Both the position numbers and the translations under genes were made by a program. Shown here piece by piece: positions 55,819 through 64,000 of a stretch of 64,000 nt of DNA. Under the pieces are notes generated by a model. That model was not told where the DNA came from and made no database searches. It saw only the letters and a list, made by a program, of their open reading frames with translations. The DNA is from CAVWDI01 sp963793095 (GTDB lineage: Bacteria > Chloroflexota > Anaerolineae > Anaerolineales > UBA4823), in assembly GCA_963793095.1 (NCBI GenBank), contig CAWBYY010000002.1, positions 744,001-808,000 of the forward strand, read 5' to 3'. The first letter of the stretch is position 1. Each line of letters opens with the position of its first letter.

Positions 55819-58800
55819 ATGTCTGACACTGTCCTGGTAATCGGAGGTGGAATTGCTGGGGTCCAGGCTTCATTGGACCTGGCTGATGCAGGCGCCAGGG
55901 TGACTTTGGTTGAAAGGGAGGCGACTATAGGTGGGGCGATGGCGGTTTTGGATAAGAATTTTCCTACACTTGATTGTTCGATTTGTATTGAAGCGCCAAA
56001 GATGTCCCAGGTGGAACTGCATCCGAACATTGAGATCCTTTCTCTCTCTGAAATTGTCCGGGTTGATGGGGAACCGGGAAATTTTAGCGTGGACATTGTG
56101 CAAAATGCCCGCTACGTTACGGATAATTGCACCCGTTGCGGAGAGTGTACTACTGTATGTCCGGTCTCCCTGCCCAATGAATATGATTCTGGGATGGCGG
56201 TCCGCAAAGCAATATATACCCCAATTCCCCAATCTACACCCGGGACCTATTTGCTCAACATAAACAACTGCCTGAACCAGCCGCCTAACTATTTACCCTG
56301 TAATCACTGCGTCCAGGTTTGCCCTCCGGGGGCGATTGATTTCTTGATGCCGCCCAAAAAAGAATTATCCCGCAATGTGGGAGCGATAATTCTTGCGGCT
56401 GGTTACAGCATGTTAAATCCGGTCGTCATGAAAGAATACGGATATGGAGATCATCCCGATATCCTGACCGCCATGGAATTCGAAAGGCTGGTCAACTCGG
56501 CTGGTCCGACAGGCGGCGAGATTATATGCCCCTCAGATGGACGCCATCCTGATAAGATCCTTTTTGTGCTCTGTGTAGGGTCGCGCGACCGCAGGTATTA
56601 CAGATACTGTTCCAGGTTCTGCTGTATGTATTCGATCAAGCACGCATACCAGGCAATTGACCATGGCGTAAAAGATGTGACCGTTCTCTATATGGACGTG
56701 CGTGCGTTTGGCAAAGGTTTTGATCGTTTCTGGGAAAGGACCCGCATGGAAGGCGCCCATTATATCCACGGGCGGCCATCAAGAATTGCTCCTGGGGAAA
56801 ATGGTTCTGTGCGTGTAGTCTATGAAAACACAATCGAATCCAAGCGCTGTGAGGGTGTTTTTGATATGGTGGTTCTAGCGAATGCGGTCACTCCACCGTC
56901 CGGTCTTGTTGAGCTTGCAGGTGTGTTGGGGATTGAAATTGATACGGATGGCTTCATAAAGGCTGATGAAGTCAGGAGTGGGTTGATCGGCACAAGCAGG
57001 CCGGGGATCTATGCAGCCGGGTGTGTTTCCGGTCCAAAGGACATCCCTGACAGCGTATCCGAGGGAAGCGCGGCATCCGCCCTCGCCCTGGGTCACCTGA
57101 AACAGAGAAGCTGGCCTGAACCGCTTGAAGTAGCCCCGGTAGCTGATATCGAGATTCCCCGAATTGGCGTTTTTGTCTGCCATTGTGGAAGCAATATCGC
57201 CGGTGTTGTGGATGTTAACCAGGTGGTTGAATATGCGCGCGCTCTTCCTGGGGTTGAATATGCCGGCGATCAGATGTTCTCTTGTGCGGGCAATACTCAG
57301 GGAGAAATTGAATCTGCGATCAAGGAATACAATCTCAATCGGGTGGTGGTTGCTGCCTGTTCACCCAAAACCCACAAATCGATTTTCAGGGAGGTGCTGC
57401 AGCGATCCGGCTTAAATCCATTTTTGCTTGAAATGACCAATATTCGCAATATGAATTCCTGGGTCCATAAAGCCAATCCTGCTGCGGCGACATTGAAGGC
57501 TAAGGACATGGTTTCGATGGCGGTTGAGAAAGCGCGCCGGTTAGTTCCCCTTGAAATAAACAAGCTTCCACTGAATCAGAGCGTTCTGGTGATCGGGGGC
57601 GGAATTGCCGGGATGACGGCAGCCGCATCCCTCAGCCGGATGGGACTGGATACCCACCTGGTGGAGCGAGACTGGCGAATGGGAGGAATGTTAAACCGTC
57701 TGGAGCGTTTATACCCGTCGGAAATAGACCCGGTTAAATTGGTCAGGCTGAAATCACAGGAACTACTGGACAACCGCGTTCATATATATATGGGAACTGA
57801 AGTGGAGCAGATTGGCGGGGTTGTGGGCAACTTTTATGCTCATCTCAGTAATGGCAGGCAACTGGTCGTCGGGGCTGTGGTCATCGCAACTGGATCTTCA
57901 ATTCACCAGCCTCATGAATTCGGCTATCACAGTGGAAATCAACTCACTCAATCCGGAAAATTTACTGTTCCTGAAACCGTTATGCATTCGGAGCAGGCAG
58001 TATGGGATTCGCCTGGATTTCCGGAGGTGATTACAGGCCTTGATCTTGAACGTATGCTTCGAAAAAACCCTCCGGTAGCTGAGAGGATAACATTTATTGC
58101 CTGTGTTGGCTCCCGCCAGGGGAAGATGGGTTGTTCGCGTTATTGCTGCGCTTCAATGATTGGGCAGGCGCTGCGCTTGAGGCTTATGGGCAAAAAAGTG
58201 CGGGTACTGTATAAAGAAATTCGCACTTACAGCCGCCAGGCTGAGGAATTGTATGAAAGGGCTATGGGGGCGGGTGTGCAGTTTTTTAAATATAATCCTG
58301 ATAAACCTCCTCAAGAGGCGGTCTCCTTTGTTAATGGGGGTATTAGATTTTACGATTATTTGCTAGGCGCCGACATTATCATTCCTGCTGATCTTGTGGT
58401 GCTGGTGGTTGGTTTGAAACCTTCGGGCGATGGCCTGTCTGAACAATTAAAGCTTGCCCGCAGCGAGGACGGGTTTTTGATGGAACTGCATCCAAAGTTA
58501 GGCCCGGTGGAAACTGCTGTCCAGGGGATTTTTCTGGCTGGTTCATCCCAGGGCCCAAAAGATGTGCGCGAATCCATGGCTGGCGCTCTTGCATCTGCAG
58601 GTAAAGCAGGTGCGCTCCTGTCGCGGGGAGTGATTGAAAAAGAACCGTTGACCGCCCGGTTAATTCCAGATTTATGCATAGGCTGTATGCGCTGTGTGAA
58701 GGTCTGCCCGTTCAGTGCGATCGAGCAGATAGGAAAACCCGGGAAAGATGGGTCAGTCAATATTTTGGAAGCTGCCTGCATGGGTTGCGGGACCTGTGCC

Positions 58801-59310
58801 GCCGAGTGTAATTTCAATGCTATCGATATGCCTTATTTTACAAAAGATCAGATTATCGCCCAGGTCGAGGCTGCATTGGCAGAGCGCCCCCATGCTAAAT
58901 GCCTGGTTTTCACCTGCAACTGGTGTTCATATGCAGGCGCTGATTTGGCTGGTATCGAAAAACGCCAGTATCCAGAATCAGCCCGGCTGATCCGCACAAT
59001 GTGCTCAGCCCGGATAGAAGAAGATTTTGTATCCCATGCTTTTGAAAAAGGAGCCGGGGCTGTATTGATCACTGGCTGCCGCCTGACTGAGACCGGATCG
59101 GATTGTCATTACAACTATGCCAACCGTTTGACCTGGAAGCGGTTCCAGCACTGGCAGCGTAAATTCTCCCGGAATGGAATAGACCCGGAAAGACTGCAGT
59201 TGAGCTGGATATCGGCTGCCGAAGGGAAGGAGTTTGCTGAAAAGATGTACGAAATGGATTCTGTGGTGGCGAAGTATTCAAAATCACAGGAAGCCGTTGA
59301 GTGTGTTTGA
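55819..59310 (+). CDS. HdrA-HdrA-MvhD fusion (heterodisulfide-reductase-type flavoprotein)
   Basis: A 1163-residue fusion. Module 1 (residues 1 to about 440) is an HdrA without its usual N-terminal part: FAD motif GGGIAG at 8-13, then clusters CTRCGECTTVCP (C104 onward) and CNHCVQVCPPG (C161 onward). Module 2 (about 447-1010) starts with the HdrA hallmark VCHCGSNIAG (C454, C456), has a second FAD motif at 593-598 and C-terminal clusters CIGCMRCVKVCP (C953) and CMGCGTCAAEC (C987). Residues about 1020-1163 match MvhD (CLVFTCNWCSYAGADLAG, TGCRLTETGSDCHYNYAN). HdrA is the site of flavin-based electron bifurcation and MvhD links it to an electron donor. This architecture fits a large bifurcating or confurcating core. 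Confidence 0.88.
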   Translation: MSDTVLVIGGGIAGVQASLDLADAGARVTLVEREATIGGAMAVLDKNFPTLDCSICIEAPKMSQVELHPNIEILSLSEIVRVDGEPGNFSVDIVQNARYVTDNCTRCGECTTVCPVSLPNEYDSGMAVRKAIYTPIPQSTPGTYLLNINNCLNQPPNYLPCNHCVQVCPPGAIDFLMPPKKELSRNVGAIILAAGYSMLNPVVMKEYGYGDHPDILTAMEFERLVNSAGPTGGEIICPSDGRHPDKILFVLCVGSRDRRYYRYCSRFCCMYSIKHAYQAIDHGVKDVTVLYMDVRAFGKGFDRFWERTRMEGAHYIHGRPSRIAPGENGSVRVVYENTIESKRCEGVFDMVVLANAVTPPSGLVELAGVLGIEIDTDGFIKADEVRSGLIGTSRPGIYAAGCVSGPKDIPDSVSEGSAASALALGHLKQRSWPEPLEVAPVADIEIPRIGVFVCHCGSNIAGVVDVNQVVEYARALPGVEYAGDQMFSCAGNTQGEIESAIKEYNLNRVVVAACSPKTHKSIFREVLQRSGLNPFLLEMTNIRNMNSWVHKANPAAATLKAKDMVSMAVEKARRLVPLEINKLPLNQSVLVIGGGIAGMTAAASLSRMGLDTHLVERDWRMGGMLNRLERLYPSEIDPVKLVRLKSQELLDNRVHIYMGTEVEQIGGVVGNFYAHLSNGRQLVVGAVVIATGSSIHQPHEFGYHSGNQLTQSGKFTVPETVMHSEQAVWDSPGFPEVITGLDLERMLRKNPPVAERITFIACVGSRQGKMGCSRYCCASMIGQALRLRLMGKKVRVLYKEIRTYSRQAEELYERAMGAGVQFFKYNPDKPPQEAVSFVNGGIRFYDYLLGADIIIPADLVVLVVGLKPSGDGLSEQLKLARSEDGFLMELHPKLGPVETAVQGIFLAGSSQGPKDVRESMAGALASAGKAGALLSRGVIEKEPLTARLIPDLCIGCMRCVKVCPFSAIEQIGKPGKDGSVNILEAACMGCGTCAAECNFNAIDMPYFTKDQIIAQVEAALAERPHAKCLVFTCNWCSYAGADLAGIEKRQYPESARLIRTMCSARIEEDFVSHAFEKGAGAVLITGCRLTETGSDCHYNYANRLTWKRFQHWQRKFSRNGIDPERLQLSWISAAEGKEFAEKMYEMDSVVAKYSKSQEAVECV

Positions 59311-59341
59311 TGATTGGGATTGGAACCATAGTTAATTTCGG

Positions 59342-60586
59342 ATGGCAAAAAATCTAAAATTGTTCGATCAAAATGCCTGCGATACATACCTTCTGAATGA
59401 AGACCTGTGGGAGAAGGTTGATGAACGCACATCAGGATCTGTAAACCTTTGCTTCCAGTGCGGCGAATGTACTGCTGTGTGTCCGTGGGGGATCGTAAAG
59501 GAGGGCGCGCTGAAGGTCCGTTCTATTTTGAGGGGAGCACAATTGGGTATCGAAGACTGGGAAAAAGATATCTGGTTGTGCACAAATTGTGACCAGTGCC
59601 AGCTGTATTGCCCCAGAGGTGTCCAGATCGGGGATGTATTTCAGGCGTTACGATCCATAAGCTGGGAAAAACGGGAGGTAGAATCCGGGTTGCCAGGCAT
59701 GCTCTGGTCAATTTACTGGAACGACAACCCCTGGTCACAGCCCCCATCTGAGAGATTTGCCTGGGCTGGAAATTCGAATGTACCTGTGTATGACCCCAGT
59801 AAACATGAATTCCTGCTCTATATCGGCTGCACATCTTCATTCGACAACCGCCTGCAGAAAGTCGCTCAGTCTCTGGTGAGGGTTCTTACTGCGGCTGGAG
59901 TAAGATTCGGTTGTCTCGGGGCTACTGAACCCTGTTGTGGAGAGCCCGTAAAGAGCGTTGGTCATGCCCCTTATTTCTACGAAACCGCCCGATCGACCAT
60001 CCGGGTTTTTAAAGACGCAGGTGTAGAAAAAGTCATTACACTTTCCCCTCATTGTTATGATGTTTTTAAAAACCACTACAACAAAGTTCTGGAAGAGGAA
60101 CAATTTGAAGTCGTTCATTATTCCCAGATCCTGGCAGATCTGTTGGAGGGCGGAAAGGTAGAATTTTCCTCTGGGTGGATAGCCCGGGCTCTTGAAAATC
60201 ATTACAGTTGGGTCACTCCTGAAGAAATTTTGGTTACTTTCCAGGACCCATGTTATCTGGGCAGGAAAAATAATGAGTACCGGGCACCGCGTACGCTGTT
60301 ATCAGGCATACCGGGCATAAAGTTCTTAGAGATGGAAAACCACATGCAGGACGGTTTGTGTTGTGGCGGCGGAGGCGGCAGGATGTGGTTGGAGACGCCC
60401 CCCGGTGAGCGGTTTTCTGATATCAGGGTAATGCAGGCGCTTGAAACCGGCGCCTCGATTCTGGCGACCGCCTGTCCATTTTGCCTGGTTTGCCTGGAGG
60501 ACAGCATGCGCGCCCTGGGGAAGGAAAATATGTTTGTGCTTGATGTCGCTGAGCTGCTGGATGTGGCGATTGCTAAACCTGGATAA
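59342..60586 (+). CDS. HdrD-like iron-sulfur oxidoreductase (HdrC+HdrB type)
   Basis: A 414-residue protein. The N-terminal part has two [4Fe-4S] motifs, CFQCGECTAVCP at 37-48 and CTNCDQCQLYCP near 82-93, as in HdrC. The C-terminal part has two CCG-type motifs, CCGEP and CCGGGGG, each preceded by a single upstream Cys, as in HdrB/HdrD and glycolate/lactate-oxidase subunits. These hold non-cubane or [4Fe-4S] clusters and can reduce disulfides or pass electrons to a flavin partner. Here the partner genes are HdrA-like and EtfAB. It is soluble; no membrane helix is seen. Confidence 0.85.
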   Translation: MAKNLKLFDQNACDTYLLNEDLWEKVDERTSGSVNLCFQCGECTAVCPWGIVKEGALKVRSILRGAQLGIEDWEKDIWLCTNCDQCQLYCPRGVQIGDVFQALRSISWEKREVESGLPGMLWSIYWNDNPWSQPPSERFAWAGNSNVPVYDPSKHEFLLYIGCTSSFDNRLQKVAQSLVRVLTAAGVRFGCLGATEPCCGEPVKSVGHAPYFYETARSTIRVFKDAGVEKVITLSPHCYDVFKNHYNKVLEEEQFEVVHYSQILADLLEGGKVEFSSGWIARALENHYSWVTPEEILVTFQDPCYLGRKNNEYRAPRTLLSGIPGIKFLEMENHMQDGLCCGGGGGRMWLETPPGERFSDIRVMQALETGASILATACPFCLVCLEDSMRALGKENMFVLDVAELLDVAIAKPG

Positions 60587-60614
60587 ATTAACCGGATCAT
60601 TGAAATAACGGAAG

Positions 60615-61635
60615 ATGACTTTATCGCTATACAATGCTGACAGCGCTGCCCAATCTATCTGGGTGTATTTAGAGCGGGACCGGGATGGATTGGCCGGGAT
60701 TTCGCTTGAATTGCTGGCGAAAGGGCGCCAGCTGGCAGACCAGGCTGGTTGGATATTGGGGGGGATACTGCTGGGAAGTCAGAATAGTGAGCTGTGCCGC
60801 GCAGCGATAGCACACGGGGCTGACGAAATCTGGTCAGCTGAACATGTTTTGCTCGCTGATTTTACTATCGACGCATATTCCAGGGTCATGTTTGAAATGA
60901 TCCTGAAGGGAATGCCGGGTGTCCTTCTTTTTGGCGCTACTCCTGACGGAAGAGATCTGGCAGGGCGTCTGGCGGTGCGGCTGCGAACAGGTTTGAACGC
61001 GGATTGCACTGGTCTGAGGATCCGTCCCGAGAGTGGTGAACTGGTGTGTGACGTCTCTGGTTTTGGCGGCGGAGTACTTGCATTGATCGAAATGGGACTG
61101 AACAGGCCCCAAATGGCGACAGTCAGGCCAGGAGTTTTTTCAAAGTTTCCACCGGATTGGAACCGCGCCGGCAAATTAATTGAGTTCCCGGTTTTATTGA
61201 AAGAAGCTGACATCCAGACCCGGATAATCGAAAAAGTATCCGCTGAAGGAGTGGATCTCACACAAGCATCCCTCATTATTGCAGGCGGCCGCGGTATCGA
61301 GGGCGATTTCGAGACTTCTACGAGAACTGGCGGACATACTTGAAGGAGAAGTTGGTGGGACCAGGCCGCCGGTCGATGATGGTTATATCGAACGTGAAAG
61401 ACAGATCGGACAGACCGGTGTGGTATGCAGCCCGAAAATTGCGATTTGCTGTGGGATCAGCGGAGCGTTTCATTTTATCGTTGGCGTCGAGAAGGCAGAG
61501 GTTGTTATCGCGATCAATTCAGATTCTGGTGCCCCCATATTTGAGCACGCGGATTACTGCGTTGTCGGGGATGTGCGCACGATTCTCCCCCTGCTAAAGG
61601 AGTCGCTGCAGTCACAACTGGTGGAGGAAATTTGA
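60615..61635 (+). CDS. etfA: Electron transfer flavoprotein alpha subunit, one frame change
   Basis: EtfA binds FAD between its C-terminal domain and EtfB. The first frame holds the N-terminal domain (GVLLFGATPDGRDLAGRLAVRLRTGLNADCT) and ends at 61343 in an unlikely tail; the second frame, entered near 61305 (one extra base), carries RLLRELADILEGEVGGTRPPVDDG, then ERQIGQTGVVCSPKIAICCGISGAFHFIVG and INSDSGAPIFEHADYCVVGD, the FAD-binding signature. The corrected length is about 340. It sits 28 nt after the HdrD-like gene and 1 nt before etfB. Confidence 0.93.
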
Positions 61636-61636
61636 G

Positions 61637-62425
61637 TTGATAAGTGTGGTTTGTGTCAAAGTTGTCCCAAAGTCGGAGGAGATCCGGGTTGACCCTGATA
61701 CCATGATGCTTATCCGGGAAGGAGTACGTTCGGAGATAAACCCGCCGGATATGAATGCTCTTGAGATGGCGTTAAGTGCGAAAGACCGTTATGGCGGCCA
61801 GGTATATATTATATCGATGGGACCGCCCGCATTTGTACCGTTCTTACAGGCTGGTGTAGCGATGGGGGCTGACCACATTTATCTCTTGAGTGACTTTACG
61901 CTGGCCGGCGCGGATACGCTTGCGACAACTTATACCCTGTCAAAAGGGATCAGGAAACTGGGGGATGTAGACCTGGTTTTTTGCGGTGAAGAATCATCGG
62001 ACGGAGCTACCGGGCAGGTGCCATCCGGGTTGTCTGAGTGGTTGAATTTCGCGGGTTTGACATTAACCACTGAAATAGCGCTTGATATTGAAAGTGGGCT
62101 GGCGTGCGGCAGGCGCGAAATTGGGGGCGGATATCAAATATTGGAGGTCCCCCTGCCTTGTGTGGTATCGGTAAAGACTGCCTGTAACGAACCCCGTTTC
62201 ATGGACTATGAACGTAAAGAATGGGCATTCGACCGGGAGCGCGTCACAATCTGGGGCGCCGAGCAGATTGATGCTGATCCAGATCTTACCGGCGTAAAGG
62301 GATCACCAACAGTGGTCTCCGGATTGAGCCAGGCGCCGGTTCGGAACCGAAAAAAGCAGTTCCTTGAAGGATCGCCGGCTGAAATAGCTGACCAAATAGC
62401 CGAAATAATACTGCAGAATTCTTAA
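61637..62425 (+). CDS. etfB: Electron transfer flavoprotein beta subunit, bifurcating-type motifs
   Basis: The 262-residue protein starts with TTG at 61637 (GGAGG about 10 nt upstream). It has VCVKVVPKSEEIRVDPDT, then NPPDMNALEMALSAKDRYGG, ISMGPPAFVPFLQAGVAMGAD and GADTLATTYTLSKGI, and the CGEESSDGATGQVPSGLSEWL segment. The NPxDxNALE and GxDTLATxYTL patterns are those seen in ETFs that bifurcate electrons and bind an extra FAD. If so, this ETF could couple NADH, ferredoxin and a second acceptor, here likely the Hdr module. It is the last gene of the locus. Confidence 0.93.
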   Translation: MISVVCVKVVPKSEEIRVDPDTMMLIREGVRSEINPPDMNALEMALSAKDRYGGQVYIISMGPPAFVPFLQAGVAMGADHIYLLSDFTLAGADTLATTYTLSKGIRKLGDVDLVFCGEESSDGATGQVPSGLSEWLNFAGLTLTTEIALDIESGLACGRREIGGGYQILEVPLPCVVSVKTACNEPRFMDYERKEWAFDRERVTIWGAEQIDADPDLTGVKGSPTVVSGLSQAPVRNRKKQFLEGSPAEIADQIAEIILQNS

Positions 62426-62447
62426 AACGGCGGGTAATTTTTACCCT

Positions 62448-62483
62448 GGTTTTCACCTGCTATTGTTTGCGGGGGTGAAAACC
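62448..62483 (+). terminator. Perfect 10-bp hairpin after etfB
   Basis: GGTTTTCACC (62448-62457) pairs perfectly with GGTGAAAACC (62474-62483) around a 16-nt loop. Only three T follow on the plus strand, so it is a moderate terminator candidate for the kor-hdr-etf locus. Confidence 0.5.
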
Positions 62484-62549
62484 TTTGGATCCTGGCAGCC
62501 AAAAGCATGAATTTACTCTCTGAGTTTGTCATCAGCATTAAAAATCAGC

Positions 62550-62578
62550 TTGACGGGACTTTTCCATCCTGTTAGAAT
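62550..62578 (+). promoter_or_regulatory. Promoter of the cold-shock gene with long leader
   Basis: TTGACG (62550-62555) and an extended -10 box TG-T-TAGAAT (TAGAAT at 62573-62578) are 17 nt apart. The predicted start near 62585 leaves about 143 nt before the ATG, a length similar to the thermosensing leader of E. coli cspA. The rest of the 62426-62727 interval contains no gene. Confidence 0.6.
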
Positions 62579-62727
62579 CGATATGCTAAGGGTGCTACAA
62601 GATTTCGTTACAAGGAAATAGACGAAGACTCAGACAGCGGTTCCCTGGGTCTTTTTGTATTATGTCCGGGTTTATCGAATATTGAGGCAGCCATAATAAA
62701 TATCAAAAATTTGAAGGAGCAGCAGTA

Positions 62728-62937
62728 ATGTCGGAAAGAATTATCGGCACAGTAAAATGGTTTAATAATGCTAAAGGCTATGGGTTCCTGGCGCAGGAAG
62801 AAGGAGACGATGTATTTGTACATTATTCCGCCATCCAGAACGAGGGATTCAAAACGCTTGAAGAGGGTCAGCAGGTAGAATTTTCTATCGAAGAAGGCCC
62901 TAAAGGGCTGCAAGCCAGCAATGTCGTCTCTCTCTAA
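62728..62937 (+). CDS. csp: Cold-shock protein (CspA family)
   Basis: A 69-residue single OB-fold nucleic-acid binder. RNP1 is KGYGFLAQ and RNP2 is DVFVHYSAI, both complete; the WFNNAKGYGF context and the end GPKGLQASNV are typical. AAGGAG lies 10 nt before the ATG. It has its own promoter and terminator, so it is a single-gene unit. It acts as an RNA chaperone or antiterminator in cold or stationary conditions. Confidence 0.97.
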   Translation: MSERIIGTVKWFNNAKGYGFLAQEEGDDVFVHYSAIQNEGFKTLEEGQQVEFSIEEGPKGLQASNVVSL

Positions 62938-62961
62938 ATAATCCTAATATTAAAATCGAAC

Positions 62962-62996
62962 AAGCCCCGGCATTCGAAACCGGGGCTTTTATTTTT
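62962..62996 (+). terminator. Intrinsic terminator of the cold-shock gene
   Basis: AAGCCCCGG (62962-62970) pairs perfectly with CCGGGGCTT (62980-62988) around a 9-nt loop, followed by TTATTTTT. Confidence 0.92.
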
Positions 62997-63085
62997 AATC
63001 AAAAAAACTGATTTGTTATGGATTGGATATCTGGTTTATAAGTTAAAATAAATTCTAAATCCGGTGAATTGTCTGGAGGGACAGA

Positions 63086-63827
63086 ATGCGAAGAATCGCG
63101 ATTGCATTATCAAAAGGCGGGGTTGGAAAAACGACTACTGCGGTGAATCTGGCTGCCGGAATCGCCCGTTCCGGAAAAACGGTCCTGCTTATTGATGCTG
63201 ATACGCAGGGGCAGGTTGCGCGTGCGCTGGGCCAGAATCCGGAAACTGGATTGGCAGATTATATCCTGGGGAATAAGGAATTAGAAGAAGCTCTCCACTC
63301 CTGCCGGCAGAACCTGTGGGTGCTGGCCGGGGGACGCTCTATGTCAGGTATCAAAAGGCTGATCACCAGAAAGGATTACGGCGGTGAAACCACCCTCTCT
63401 GAAGCCCTGGAACCGCTGAACGATCGTTTTGATTTTGTGCTGGTTGATACCGGTCCGGGCTGGGATGCGGTAACAATAAATGTTCTTTTTTATGTCCAGG
63501 AAATCCTGGCTCCAGTCTCTTTGGAAGTGCTGACTCTCCAGGGTTTGATGGAATTTTCTGAGAGTGTCAGACGCGATCCAAAAATACAATAACGATTTGA
63601 AAATCAAATATATCCTGCCCACATTTTATGACCGCAGGGTAAAAAAATCTGAGGAAATTAATATTCAATTGAAGAAGCATTTTGGAGAGATTGTTTGCCA
63701 GCCTGTTCGTTACAATGTGCGGCTTTCAGAAGCACCAGGGTATGGTCTGACGATATTTGAGTATTCACCCAGGTCTGCTGGAGCAGAGGATTATAAAAAA
63801 ATAACAGAAAGGATAATAGCCGGATGA
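63086..63827 (+). CDS. ParA-family ATPase, one frame change
   Basis: A ParA/Soj/MinD-type ATPase. The deviant Walker A motif is SKGGVGKTTTAVNLA, followed by VLLIDADTQGQVARALG, FVLVDTGPGWDAVTINVL and, after the frame change, YNNDLKIKYILPTFYDRRVKKSEEI and RLSEAPGYGLTIFEYSPRSAGAEDY, all typical of ParA. The first frame ends at 63592; the second takes over near 63560, equal to one extra base. The corrected length is about 247. TGGAGG is 8 nt upstream. It is coupled to the next gene (ATGA). It may position DNA or another cargo; the partner cannot be identified. Confidence 0.88.
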
Positions 63828-64000
63828 CGCCAAGAAAAGAAACCCCCGATTTACTTGCTGAAATGCTGGGCGCCCAAATCCCAGCCGGCGATGAAGTCAG
63901 CCGTGAGCAGGTTGCACCTCCAAAACCAGCCCGCGCGCCAAGGCAAAAGCCAGCCAAATCCCGACCTCAAAAATTTGAACTGATTATTGTCACATTTCAG
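63824..64000 (+). CDS. Start of a gene coupled to parA, cut by window edge
   Basis: The ATG overlaps the parA stop. Fifty-nine residues are visible: a short N-terminus (DLLAEMLGAQI), then a Lys/Pro/Arg-rich low-complexity linker (APPKPARAPRQKPAKS) and the start of a strand (FELIIVTF). A small ParB-like or ParA-cargo partner is possible by position, but nothing in the visible part proves it. Confidence 0.55.
   Translation, partial: MTPRKETPDLLAEMLGAQIPAGDEVSREQVAPPKPARAPRQKPAKSRPQKFELIIVTFQ

Overview
The window looks like a chromosomal segment of an anaerobic member of the Chloroflexota, most likely class Anaerolineae. Evidence: both full-length substrate-binding lipoproteins carry a Val/Glu-rich stalk just after the lipobox Cys (a habit of Chloroflexota binding proteins), Thr-Pro linkers occur in membrane proteins, and a long 2-oxoacid:ferredoxin oxidoreductase / heterodisulfide reductase / electron-transfer-flavoprotein locus points to strict anaerobic energy metabolism. 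No phage, insertion sequence or CRISPR array is visible. The taxonomic call is inference from gene style, not from a marker gene.

Layout. 1-10.2 kb: a truncated GNAT-like acetyltransferase, a membrane protein with a degenerate PP2C-like head, a secreted-side vWA-like/FHA protein, then maf - class B PBP - rsgA and an ECF sigma factor with a small partner. 10.6-17.2 kb: a five-gene oligopeptide-type ABC importer. 17.2-22.3 kb: tRNA-Gln, glmU, a CorC-like CBS protein, cytidine deaminase, and a convergent DUF389/soluble HAD pair. 22.3-29.4 kb: an orphan BMP-like lipoprotein and a BMP-type nucleoside ABC importer. 29.5-31.7 kb: heavy-metal P-type ATPase. 31.7-38.3 kb: secreted S8 protease, MurJ, a secreted beta-helix protein and two tRNA-Ser. 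38.3-43.5 kb: phosphodiester glycosidase, aromatic/histidine ammonia-lyase, EamA transporter, CbpA-like J-protein. 43.5-46.8 kb: a compact GC-rich three-gene operon (RecA-fold protein with a degenerate P-loop, small helical protein, B-family DNA polymerase with degenerate active sites). 47-52.6 kb: SIS protein, two GT-C type membrane proteins, DDAH. 52.7-62.4 kb: consensus promoter, structured leader with an intrinsic terminator, then korD-korA-korB-korC-hdrA(A-A-MvhD)-hdrD-etfA-etfB. 62.5-64 kb: cold-shock gene, parA and a truncated partner.

The two most interesting loci are the PolB2-like operon, which resembles in composition a damage-tolerance mutasome built on an apparently inactivated polymerase, and the Kor-Hdr-Etf locus, whose gene content suggests flavin-based electron bifurcation or confurcation linking 2-oxoacid oxidation to an ETF/NADH pool.

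Ten conserved genes are each interrupted by exactly one frame change (eight look like +1 base, two like -1), with the correct family sequence resuming in the new frame and no other lesion. This pattern fits residual sequencing or assembly indels better than decay; the affected genes are annotated as one CDS across the shift. Several genes (FHA protein, maf, P-type ATPase, GT39) have a good -10 box whose predicted start point falls on or within about 3 nt of the start codon, suggesting leaderless mRNAs.
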